Shown in pieces: positions 1 to 5,929 of a stretch of 14,980 nt of DNA. The number at the start of each line of letters is the position of its first letter. The first letter of the stretch is position 1. The notes beneath the pieces were generated by a model. That model did no database searches. It saw only the letters and a list, made by a program, of their open reading frames with translations, and had not been told where the DNA came from. The translations under genes were made by a program, and so were the position numbers. Source of the stretch: Gemmatimonadota bacterium (GTDB lineage Bacteria > Gemmatimonadota > Gemmatimonadetes > Longimicrobiales > Gaopeijiaceae); assembly GCA_003567615.1 (NCBI GenBank), contig PWZC01000264.1, forward strand, positions 1 to 14,980, read 5' to 3'.

Positions 1-1501
1 GCTCCGGGTCCAGCCAGAAGACGGCCGGGGCTCCGGTGGCCCGGGCGCGCTCCACCGCCAGCCGGACCCAGTCCCGGACGGGGGCGTCCTTGGTCTGACA
101 GGCCCGCCAGATGTCGCCGGTCTCAACCTGATGCTCCAGCAGCGTGGCCCCGTCGCCGTCCACGATCCGGATGATGCCGGGGGCGGCCACCTCGAAGGTC
201 TTGTCATGGGATCCGTACTCCTCGGCCTTCTGCGCCATGAGCCCCACGTTGGGGACGGTGCCCATGGTCGTGGGATCGAACTGCCCATGGACCTGGCAGT
301 CCCGGACCACCGCGTCGTAGATGGGCGCGTAGGACGAGTCGGGAATCACCGCCGCGCAGTCCTGGGGCTCTCCCTTCGCGTTCCACATCCGACCCGAATC
401 CCGGATCATGGGGGGCATGGAGGCGTCGATGATCACGTCGCTGGGCACGTGGAGGTTGGTGATGCCCCGGTCCGAGTTCACCATGGCCAGGGCCGGGCCC
501 TGGTCGTAGGCCCGCCGCAGATCCGCCTGCACCGCCTCCCGGGTCTCAGGGGGAAGCGAGGCCAGGCGGGCCTCCAGATCGCCGATCCCGTCGTTGGGGT
601 CGAACCCCAACTCGGCCAGGAGTTCGGCATGGCGCTCCAGCGCCTCCCGGAAGAAGACCCGCACCGCATGCCCGAAGATGATGGGGTCCGACACCTTCAT
701 CATGGTGGCCTTCAGGTGGAGGGAGAAGAGGATCCCCTCTTCCCGCGCCCTCTTCATCTCCCGGTCCAGGAACGCCACCAGCGCCGACCGGCTCATGTAG
801 GTGGCGTCCAGGCCCTCGCCGGCCTCCAGGGGGAGGGCCTCCTTCAGCACCGTGACGGTTCCGTCGTCGGCCAGATGCTCGATGCGGGCCGTGGTGGGGG
901 CGGAAAGGGTGACGGAGACCTCGTGGCTCCGGAAGTCCCCGCCATCCATGCACGCCACCCGGGTCCGGGACTCCTGAGGCCAGGGCCGCATCCGGGGCGG
1001 GTGCTTGCGGACGTAGGCCTTCACCGGATCCGGGGCTCGTCGGTCCGAATTCCCCTGTCGGAGGACAGGGTTCACGGCGCTTCCCTTGACGCGGTCGTAG
1101 CGGTGTCGGACGTCTCGCTCCTCCTCGGTGGCGGGCTCGTCCGGATAGTCCGGGAGCGCATACCCCTTCTCCTTCAACTCGGCAATGCACGCCTTGAGCT
1201 GAGGCACCGAGGCGCTGATGTTGGGAAGCTTGATGACGTTGGCCTCGGGACGCTCAACCAGTCGGCCCAGATCCGCCAGATCGTCGGGAATCTCCGTGCC
1301 GCCCTCCAGCCGATCACGGAATGCGGCCAGAACCCGACCGGCCAGGGAGATGTCGCGGGTCTCCACCGGAACGTCGGCGACGCCGGCAAAGGCGCGCAGG
1401 ACCGGGAGGAGGGCGTGGGTGGCCAGGGCCGGGGCTTCGTCGGTCCAGGTGTACTGGATGGAGGGGGTGGACTCGGGCTGGGTCTCGCCGGTGGGGGGCA
1501 T
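1..1501 (-). CDS. icd: Monomeric NADP-dependent isocitrate dehydrogenase (partial, C-terminus beyond left edge)
   Basis: Oxidative decarboxylation of isocitrate to 2-oxoglutarate with NADP in the TCA cycle, cytoplasmic. I translated the minus strand from the ATG at 1501-1499; it stays open for 500 codons to the window edge. The product follows the monomeric IDH family (about 740 residues, Azotobacter/Corynebacterium type) almost without gaps: YTWTDEAPALATHALLPV near residue 17, VETRDISLAGR near 46, KLPNISASVPQLKA near 91, the substrate-binding stretch SAVNPVLRQGNSDRR at 141-155 (Ser141, Asn144, Arg148 and Arg154 match known isocitrate-binding positions), then HLKATMMKVSDP, SDVIIDASMPPMIRDSG and GTVPNVGLMAQKAEEYGSHD. 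About 240 residues are missing only because the window ends. The start has a good Shine-Dalgarno (GGAGAG just upstream) and the N-terminus matches the family. It is divergent from thymidine kinase across 237 bp. A large plus-strand open frame over the same bases is its shadow. Confidence 0.97.
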   Translation of the reverse strand, partial: MPPTGETQPESTPSIQYTWTDEAPALATHALLPVLRAFAGVADVPVETRDISLAGRVLAAFRDRLEGGTEIPDDLADLGRLVERPEANVIKLPNISASVPQLKACIAELKEKGYALPDYPDEPATEEERDVRHRYDRVKGSAVNPVLRQGNSDRRAPDPVKAYVRKHPPRMRPWPQESRTRVACMDGGDFRSHEVSVTLSAPTTARIEHLADDGTVTVLKEALPLEAGEGLDATYMSRSALVAFLDREMKRAREEGILFSLHLKATMMKVSDPIIFGHAVRVFFREALERHAELLAELGFDPNDGIGDLEARLASLPPETREAVQADLRRAYDQGPALAMVNSDRGITNLHVPSDVIIDASMPPMIRDSGRMWNAKGEPQDCAAVIPDSSYAPIYDAVVRDCQVHGQFDPTTMGTVPNVGLMAQKAEEYGSHDKTFEVAAPGIIRIVDGDGATLLEHQVETGDIWRACQTKDAPVRDWVRLAVERARATGAPAVFWLDPE

Positions 1502-1631
1502 CGGCTCTCCGGTTCGGGGGCGTCGACGTGGAGGGCTCGGACCCGGGCGGGGCGCTCCGGAAGGGGAGCGTGGAGGGGTGGCCCCTCCCCCTGCGCCGAT
1601 CCGGCCCTAGATTTCCAGGGTTCCCGGCGGA

Positions 1632-1649
1632 GTGGACCTTCGGGTCCAC
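1632..1649. other. UUCG-tetraloop hairpin in the divergent icd/tdk intergenic region
   Basis: A perfect 7-bp inverted repeat, GTGGACC then TTCG then GGTCCAC. Read on the plus strand this is a very stable C(UUCG)G tetraloop hairpin about 90 nt upstream of the thymidine kinase start. There is no T-tract on either side, so it is not a canonical intrinsic terminator. It may lie in the tdk leader or in the icd promoter region; its role is unknown. In the remainder of 1502-1738 I see no convincing -35/-10 pair. Confidence 0.5.
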
Positions 1650-1738
1650 CTCGGCCGGTTCGTCCTGAAGAGTAATGGATCCCGGGCGCTCGCCACTAGT
1701 TTGTCGGCTCTGGCCCTTTCCCCACACCCCCCCCACCC

Positions 1739-2386
1739 ATGGCCCTGAACGCGCCCCTCCTCCACCGCCATCAGCAGGGAGGCTGGATCGAGGTGATCAC
1801 CGGCGTGATGTTCTCCGGAAAGTCGGAGGAACTCATGCGGCGCGTGCGACGGTCCCTCATCGCCGGACGCCGGGTCCAGGCCTTCAAGTCCCACCTGGAT
1901 GATCGCTACCGGGGGCGCTATGAGGTGAGCTCCCACGACGGATCGGGCCTGGCGGCCATCCCTGTGTCGACTTCCCGGGAGATCGCCGAGCGGACGCCCC
2001 CCGGGATCCAGGTGGTGGCCATCGACGAGGCCCAGTTCCTGGACCTGGGGATCGTTCCGGTGGTGAACGCCATGGCGGACCGGGGGATCCGGGTCATCCT
2101 CTCCGGCACCGACATGGATTTCCGGGGGGAGCCGTTCGGACCCATCCCCGCCCTCCTGGCCGTAGCCGAGCAGGTGGACAAGCTCCACGCCATCTGTGTG
2201 AGGTGCGGGGAGTTGGCCACCCGGAACCAGCGACTCATCGACGGGGAGCCGGCGCCGGCCGAGGGACCCACCATCCAGGTGGGTGGGTCCGAATCCTACG
2301 AAGCCCGCTGCCGGGGGTGCCACCAGGTCCCGGGGACCCAGCGCGCCCAGACCTCCCTCCTGGACGAAGCGCCCCCCGGTAGCTGA
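1739..2386 (+). CDS. tdk: Thymidine kinase, type II
   Basis: Phosphorylates thymidine to dTMP with ATP in pyrimidine salvage, cytoplasmic. The 215-residue product has the type II features in order: P-loop GVMFSGKS at 22-29, acidic motif DEAQF at 96-100 (Glu97 the likely general base), DFRG at 127-130, and two zinc cysteine pairs, C153/C156 and C191/C194, flanking the lasso loop with TRNQRLIDGEPA and the nucleoside-binding ESYEARCR. The start at 1739 includes the conserved GWIEV that precedes the P-loop in relatives such as Bacillus thymidine kinase, but it has no Shine-Dalgarno: eight Cs (1727-1734) lie just upstream. A purine-rich AGGGAGG (1776-1782) sits ten bases before an in-frame GTG (codon 19), a less likely alternative start because it would remove GWIE. 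The 3' end converges on the MTA deaminase gene. Confidence 0.96.
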   Translation: MALNAPLLHRHQQGGWIEVITGVMFSGKSEELMRRVRRSLIAGRRVQAFKSHLDDRYRGRYEVSSHDGSGLAAIPVSTSREIAERTPPGIQVVAIDEAQFLDLGIVPVVNAMADRGIRVILSGTDMDFRGEPFGPIPALLAVAEQVDKLHAICVRCGELATRNQRLIDGEPAPAEGPTIQVGGSESYEARCRGCHQVPGTQRAQTSLLDEAPPGS

Positions 2387-2394
2387 ACGCGCCG
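2369..2394 (+). repeat. Direct repeat copy 1, overlapping the tdk stop codon
   Basis: GCGC, a run of C, GG(T/C), then AGCTGAACGCGCCG. This copy has six Cs and a T where copy 2 has five Cs and a C. It spans the last codons and TGA stop of thymidine kinase. The copies start 68 bp apart. Confidence 0.7.
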
Positions 2395-2436
2395 GTGTTC
2401 GAGCCCCCGGCGGCAGTGGATCGCACCGGCCCTGGA

Positions 2437-2461
2437 GCGCCCCCGGCAGCTGAACGCGCCG
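2437..2461 (+). repeat. Direct repeat copy 2, in the tdk/mtaD convergent gap
   Basis: Second copy of the 25-26 nt repeat, non-coding, differing from copy 1 by one C and one T-to-C change. The 92-bp gap (2387-2478) also holds a 7-bp inverted repeat, GCCGGTG (2391-2397) with CACCGGC (2424-2430), but no T-tract, so I see no clear terminator between the convergent genes. Confidence 0.7.
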
Positions 2462-2478
2462 ACCTTGGAGCGCCTCCT

Positions 2479-3816
2479 TCAGTCGGTGGAGGCCTCGGCC
2501 TTCCGGGCCAGATCCCGGGCCCGGCGCTGCACCTCCGCCTTGGCCTGCTCCACGTCCACGGTCCGGAAGTCGCCCCGATGGAAGAGGGGGCGGCCGTCCA
2601 CCAGCACCGTCACCACATCCCGGGCGTCTGCCGCGTAGACCAGGTGCGAGACCACATTGTGGAGGGGGTGCAGGTGGGGCTTGTCGAAGTCCACCAGCAC
2701 CACGTCGCCCCGCTTCCCCACCTCGAGGCTTCCGACCCGGTCGCCCAGCCCCAGCACCTCGGCTCCGCCCAGGGTGGCCATTCGGAGGACGGCATCGGCG
2801 TCGGCCTCGGTGGGATCCAGCGAGACCGCCTTGTGGATCAGGGCGGTGAGGCGCATCTCGCCCCACACGTCCAGCCGGTTGTTGGAGGCTACCCCGTCGG
2901 TGGCGAGACCCACATCCACCCCGAGGCGGCGAAGTTCCGGAACGGGGGCGACGCCCGAGGCCAGCTTGCAGTTGGAGGTGGGGTTGTGGGCCACCCGGAC
3001 CGCGCTTCCGCCGTTTTCGCGCCGGGCCATGATCTCCATGTCCCGCTGGTCCAGGTGAACGCAGTGGGCGGCGATGAGATGGTGCTTCAAGGCGCCCAGT
3101 TCATCCAGCGCCTGGATGGGGGTGGCGCCCCACTGGCGGCGGACCTCCTCCACCTCGACGCGGGTCTCGGAGGCGTGGGTCTGGATGGGTACCTCGACCT
3201 CCTCCACCGCCTCGATGACCGCCGTCCATGCATCCCGGTTGCAGGTGTAGAGGGAGTGGGGGGCAATGGAGGGGAGAACGCGTCCGTCCCCGGCATCCTT
3301 CATCTCCCGGGCCCACGCGCGGGCTTCGGCCACCTGTCCTGGCACGTCGGGGAAGACTCCGATCACCGCCGCCGAGGGGAGAGCCCGGATCCCCGAGGCC
3401 ACGAGCCCCTCGGTGGCGCGCCGGTGCTGAAAGTACATGTCGGCGAAGGTGGTCACCCCGTTCTGGAGCATCTCCGCCACCGCCAACTGCGTTCCCCAGT
3501 GGATGTCCTCGGTGTCGAGTCCACCCTCGAAGGGCCAGATCCTGGTCTGGAGCCACTCCTCCAGCGCCATGTCGTCGGCGTAGCCCCTGAGGAGGGTCAT
3601 GGCGGCGTGGCAGTGGGTGTTCACCAGGCCCGGCATGGCCACCAGGTGGGGGCCTCCGAAGGTCTCGTCCGCGGCGAAATCCGGGGCGTCGGCAGCCGGG
3701 CCCACATAGGTGATGGCGCCATCCTCCAGGTGAATGGCGGCGTCCGGGATGACCTGGAAGGCCTCGTCGCAGGTGACGGCGGTGACGGGGGTGATGGCGA
3801 TGCGTGCAGAGGACAT
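2479..3816 (-). CDS. mtaD: 5'-methylthioadenosine / S-adenosylhomocysteine deaminase (amidohydrolase)
   Basis: Metal-dependent deaminase expected to convert MTA to methylthioinosine and possibly S-adenosylhomocysteine to S-inosylhomocysteine, cytoplasmic. The 445-residue protein has the amidohydrolase layout: a small N-terminal beta region, then PGLVNTHCHAAMTLLRG with metal ligands His68 and His70, ADDMALEEWL, GVTTFADMYF, SIAPHSLYTCN, the third metal histidine in QTHASET, AAHCVHLD, NPTSNCKLASG and the catalytic aspartate in ATDGVASNNRLD. The last two motifs and the whole arrangement are those of the MtaD/SsnA-like clade, including the Pseudomonas aeruginosa and Thermotoga MTA/SAH deaminases. 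The ATG at 3816 fits the family N-terminus and has only a weak upstream GGAA. It is the last gene of a minus-strand operon, 55 bp after the phosphorylase. A related 8-oxoguanine or other aminohydrolase role is possible but less favoured given this neighbour. Confidence 0.9.
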   Translation of the reverse strand: MSSARIAITPVTAVTCDEAFQVIPDAAIHLEDGAITYVGPAADAPDFAADETFGGPHLVAMPGLVNTHCHAAMTLLRGYADDMALEEWLQTRIWPFEGGLDTEDIHWGTQLAVAEMLQNGVTTFADMYFQHRRATEGLVASGIRALPSAAVIGVFPDVPGQVAEARAWAREMKDAGDGRVLPSIAPHSLYTCNRDAWTAVIEAVEEVEVPIQTHASETRVEVEEVRRQWGATPIQALDELGALKHHLIAAHCVHLDQRDMEIMARRENGGSAVRVAHNPTSNCKLASGVAPVPELRRLGVDVGLATDGVASNNRLDVWGEMRLTALIHKAVSLDPTEADADAVLRMATLGGAEVLGLGDRVGSLEVGKRGDVVLVDFDKPHLHPLHNVVSHLVYAADARDVVTVLVDGRPLFHRGDFRTVDVEQAKAEVQRRARDLARKAEASTD

Positions 3817-3871
3817 GCGGCGTTCCGTGGTTCGTTGGGTTCGTGGATGGGGTCGAGGTCGTCGGGGGGCG

Positions 3872-4741
3872 TCAGGTGACGCGGGGAGATCCGAATTCCC
3901 GGGTTGCCCGGCGGGCCGGCGTGCTCGGGTCGTCCCTGTAGCCCTTCGCCACCTCCAGGAAGAGGCGGGCGATCTGCGGCATGGCGGCGGCCATGGCCTC
4001 CATGACCTCCTCTTCGGTCAGGTCCCCCTCACCGGTTCCGGCGGCGGGATTCGTCACCACCGAGATGCCGGCGTAAGAGATCTCCGCCTCACGAGCCAGC
4101 GCCACCTCGGGAACGGCGGTCATTCCCACCACGTGGGCTCCCCAGGCGCCATAGGCCCGAATCTCCGCCGCCGACTCGAAGCGGGGACCGTTGGTGCAGA
4201 TGTAGGTGCCCCCGTCGTGGAAGGGGATCCCCAGGGCGTGCGCAGTGCCGGCCACCTGCCGCCTCAGATGATCACAGTACGGTCGGGTGAAGTCCACGTG
4301 GACCGCGGTGTCGTCGAAGAAGGTGCGCGGTCGGCCGTCGACGTGGTCCAGGAGCTGGTCCAGGAGCACCAGGGACCCGAGCCCCCACTCGGCGCGAAGG
4401 GAGCCCACGGCCGTCGACGCGAGGATCCCGGTGACGCCCACCTGCTTCAGGGCGGCGATGTTGGCGCGGTAGTTGACCCGGTGCGGGGGAATCCGGGGCG
4501 CTCCGGGCTCGGTCTGGGCCCGGTGGCGGTCCAGGAAGAGCAGCTCCCGCCCGGCCAACTCGGTCCGGGTGATCCTGGCCTTCCCCCAGCGGGTGGTGAT
4601 CACTTCGTCACCCACCACGTCAAGGGTTCCGGCGCCCGCTTCCAGATGGAACCCGGTACCCCCGATGATGGCCATCCGCCCGGGGGCAGGATCCCCGCCC
4701 AGGGGGTCCGGGGCGGGGGGGCGGTCGTCGATGTGGGTCAT
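3872..4741 (-). CDS. 5'-methylthioinosine/methylthioadenosine phosphorylase (PNP/MTAP family)
   Basis: Phosphorolysis of a 5'-methylthionucleoside to free purine plus 5-methylthioribose-1-phosphate. The 289-residue protein is a PNP/MTAP family 2 member: phosphate-binding GGTG at 27-30, RH at 72-73, PPHRVNYRANIAALKQ at 85-100, TAVGSL near 110, DFTRPYC, NGPRFESAAEIR, GMTAVPEVALARE from 206, and VVTNPAAG near 228-235. The overall pattern, including the VNYRAN segment and NPAAG, resembles methylthioinosine phosphorylase of Pseudomonas aeruginosa. Asn231 sits where adenine-specific human MTAP has Asp220 and inosine/guanosine PNP has Asn243, which suggests a 6-oxopurine preference (inference). The chosen ATG at 4741 overlaps the deacetylase stop as ATGA, indicating translational coupling. 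ATG at 4675 (Met23) would give a family-typical shorter N-terminus and is the alternative start. A perfect small palindrome, GCGTCAGGTGACGC, covers the stop. Confidence 0.9.
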   Translation of the reverse strand: MTHIDDRPPAPDPLGGDPAPGRMAIIGGTGFHLEAGAGTLDVVGDEVITTRWGKARITRTELAGRELLFLDRHRAQTEPGAPRIPPHRVNYRANIAALKQVGVTGILASTAVGSLRAEWGLGSLVLLDQLLDHVDGRPRTFFDDTAVHVDFTRPYCDHLRRQVAGTAHALGIPFHDGGTYICTNGPRFESAAEIRAYGAWGAHVVGMTAVPEVALAREAEISYAGISVVTNPAAGTGEGDLTEEEVMEAMAAAMPQIARLFLEVAKGYRDDPSTPARRATREFGSPRVT

Positions 4742-5691
4742 GGCGGTGTGGTTGAGGGTCCGTTCGAGGGTGTGTCGGGCCAGACGCGGGCCGCCTCCAA
4801 CAGGGTGTTCCGGTGGAGGCGGATCGTGTCTTCCTCCCGCCTGGCATATCCGCCGGCCAGCACCACGGCCACGGCGATTCCCGCCTCCCGGCACCGCTGG
4901 AAGACCCGCCGGTCCCGGGTCCTCAGGCCCTCCTCGGAGAGCGCCAGTCCGCCCAACTGATCGTCGTGGAAGGGGTCGACACCAGCCAGGTAGATCACCA
5001 GTTCCGGAGCCGGTCCGGTCAATCCACCCAGGATCCGGGGCAGATGCTCGTCCAGGAGCCCGAGGTATTCGGCGTCTCCCGTGCCCGGGGAGAGTGGAAT
5101 GTCCAGATCGCCGGGCGGCTTGACGGCCGGATAGTTGTCCCGGGCGTGCATGGAGAAGGTCATGATCTCGGGCGTATCCCGGAAGATGTGGGCGGTTCCG
5201 TTTCCGTGGTGCACATCCAGATCCACCACCGCCAGCCGCGCCACACGCCCCAGGGCGATGAGCCCCGCCGCCGCAACGGCCACATCGTTGAGCAGGCAGA
5301 AACCCTCCCCGTGATCGGCGAAGGCGTGGTGGAAGCCTCCTCCCAGGTGAAGGGCGGCCCCCTTCTCCAGCGCGAGCTTCCCCGCCTCCAGGGTTCCGCC
5401 GCAGCAGAGGAGCACCGCATCCCGGAGCGCCTCCGACCAGGGGAGTTCCAGGGTGGTGACCTCCCGCGGTGTGAGGCTGCCGGACAGGGCCCCCTCCACC
5501 CAGCGGGGGGTATGGACGCGAAGGAGTTCGCTGCGCTCCGCCGGACGGGGACGGTGGAAGTCGACGGACTCCGTAACGCCCTCCGAGATCAGGCGTTCCC
5601 TGAGGAGCCGGTACTTGCGGGTGGGATATACGTGGGTCCCGATGTCCACCTCGTACTCAGGTGCCCACAGGAGGGGAAGTGGAAAGGTCAT
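4738..5691 (-). CDS. Histone-deacetylase-family zinc hydrolase, class IV (HDAC11-like)
   Basis: Zinc-dependent deacylase of the arginase/HDAC fold, 317 residues, cytoplasmic (no signal peptide or membrane segment). The catalytic set is complete: tandem His121-His122 in LGGGFHHAF, zinc ligands Asp159 and His161 in DLDVHHGNG, Asp239 in GVDPFHDDQLGG, and the transition-state tyrosine Tyr282 in AGGYARR. The N-terminus PEYEVDIGTHVYPTRKY and the segment DDQLGGLALSEEG are closest in pattern to HDAC11-like bacterial proteins rather than to AcuC or the longer acetylpolyamine amidohydrolases. The substrate cannot be read from sequence: protein acetyl- or acyl-lysine, an acylated polyamine or a small amide are all possible. 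It is the first gene of an operon with an MTI/MTA phosphorylase (ATGA overlap) and MTA deaminase. The start at 5691 matches the domain beginning; no Shine-Dalgarno is visible. The open frame continues upstream to 6351 but only over the divergent gene. Confidence 0.93.
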   Translation of the reverse strand: MTFPLPLLWAPEYEVDIGTHVYPTRKYRLLRERLISEGVTESVDFHRPRPAERSELLRVHTPRWVEGALSGSLTPREVTTLELPWSEALRDAVLLCCGGTLEAGKLALEKGAALHLGGGFHHAFADHGEGFCLLNDVAVAAAGLIALGRVARLAVVDLDVHHGNGTAHIFRDTPEIMTFSMHARDNYPAVKPPGDLDIPLSPGTGDAEYLGLLDEHLPRILGGLTGPAPELVIYLAGVDPFHDDQLGGLALSEEGLRTRDRRVFQRCREAGIAVAVVLAGGYARREEDTIRLHRNTLLEAARVWPDTPSNGPSTTPP

Positions 5692-5709
5692 GGGTAGAGG
5701 GTGGCATCG

Positions 5710-5738
5710 GGAACCTTGCTCAGGCAAGCCGAGGTTCC
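5710..5738. promoter_or_regulatory. Nested inverted repeat in the divergent promoter region
   Basis: Outer arms GGAACCT (5710-5716) and AGGTTCC (5732-5738) are perfectly complementary. Inside is a second hairpin, CTTGC (5715-5719), loop TCAG, GCAAG (5724-5728), which shares two bases with the outer left arm, so the two forms partly exclude each other. A 10-bp palindrome, AGGCATGCCT, follows at 5743-5752. The element lies 19-47 bases upstream of the deacetylase start, probably in its leader or promoter. It could be an operator or an attenuator-like RNA fold; I do not recognise a known riboswitch. Confidence 0.5.
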
Positions 5739-5826
5739 AAGCAGGCATGCCTCCGGGCACGAGTGGACTACGGGCAGGCCGGGCACGGTCGGACTGCGCG
5801 CAGGCTGCGATGGTCCGGAGCCGACG

Positions 5827-5845
5827 GGAACGGGAGATCGGTTCC
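5827..5845. promoter_or_regulatory. Second GGAAC/GTTCC inverted repeat
   Basis: GGAAC (5827-5831) and GTTCC (5841-5845) separated by nine bases. It shares the GGAAC...GTTCC half-site pattern of the 5710-5738 element, 85 bp upstream of the secreted-protein start. The pair of similar dyads in one 238-bp divergent region is consistent with binding of one regulator, but with five-base half-sites in GC-rich DNA chance is a real alternative. I see no clear -35/-10 pair in 5692-5929. Confidence 0.3.
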
Positions 5846-5929
5846 GACGTGTTGGGGTACGCAAGAGCATTGGCGGCACCCCGACGCGGCACGTGGGCGC
5901 CTTCCCCCTCTCCATCGCCAGGACTTCCC

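Noticed and set aside
131..1675. 514-codon open frame on the plus strand
   Set aside because: It is antisense to the strongly conserved monomeric IDH; its translation is His/Gly/Arg/Pro-rich with no domain pattern, as expected from GC-rich shadow frames.
1607..2866. 419-codon minus-strand open frame across tdk and the end of mtaD
   Set aside because: It crosses two well supported genes on both strands, is low-complexity Gly/Arg/Pro and has no recognisable motif.
2395..3879. 494-codon plus-strand open frame over mtaD
   Set aside because: Shadow of the deaminase; composition is biased and no family features are seen.
3869..3882. Palindrome GCGTCAGGTGACGC over the phosphorylase stop
   Set aside because: Short, with no T-tract and only a 2-4 nt loop; neither a plausible terminator nor clearly an operator in GC-rich DNA.
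3734..4960. 408-codon plus-strand open frame over the phosphorylase
   Set aside because: Antisense to a gene with clear PNP/MTAP motifs; no features of its own.
5453..5929. N-terminal extension of the secreted protein frame by 159 codons
   Set aside because: The extension overlaps the deacetylase gene and promoter region; the signal peptide and AGGA site fix the start at 5930.
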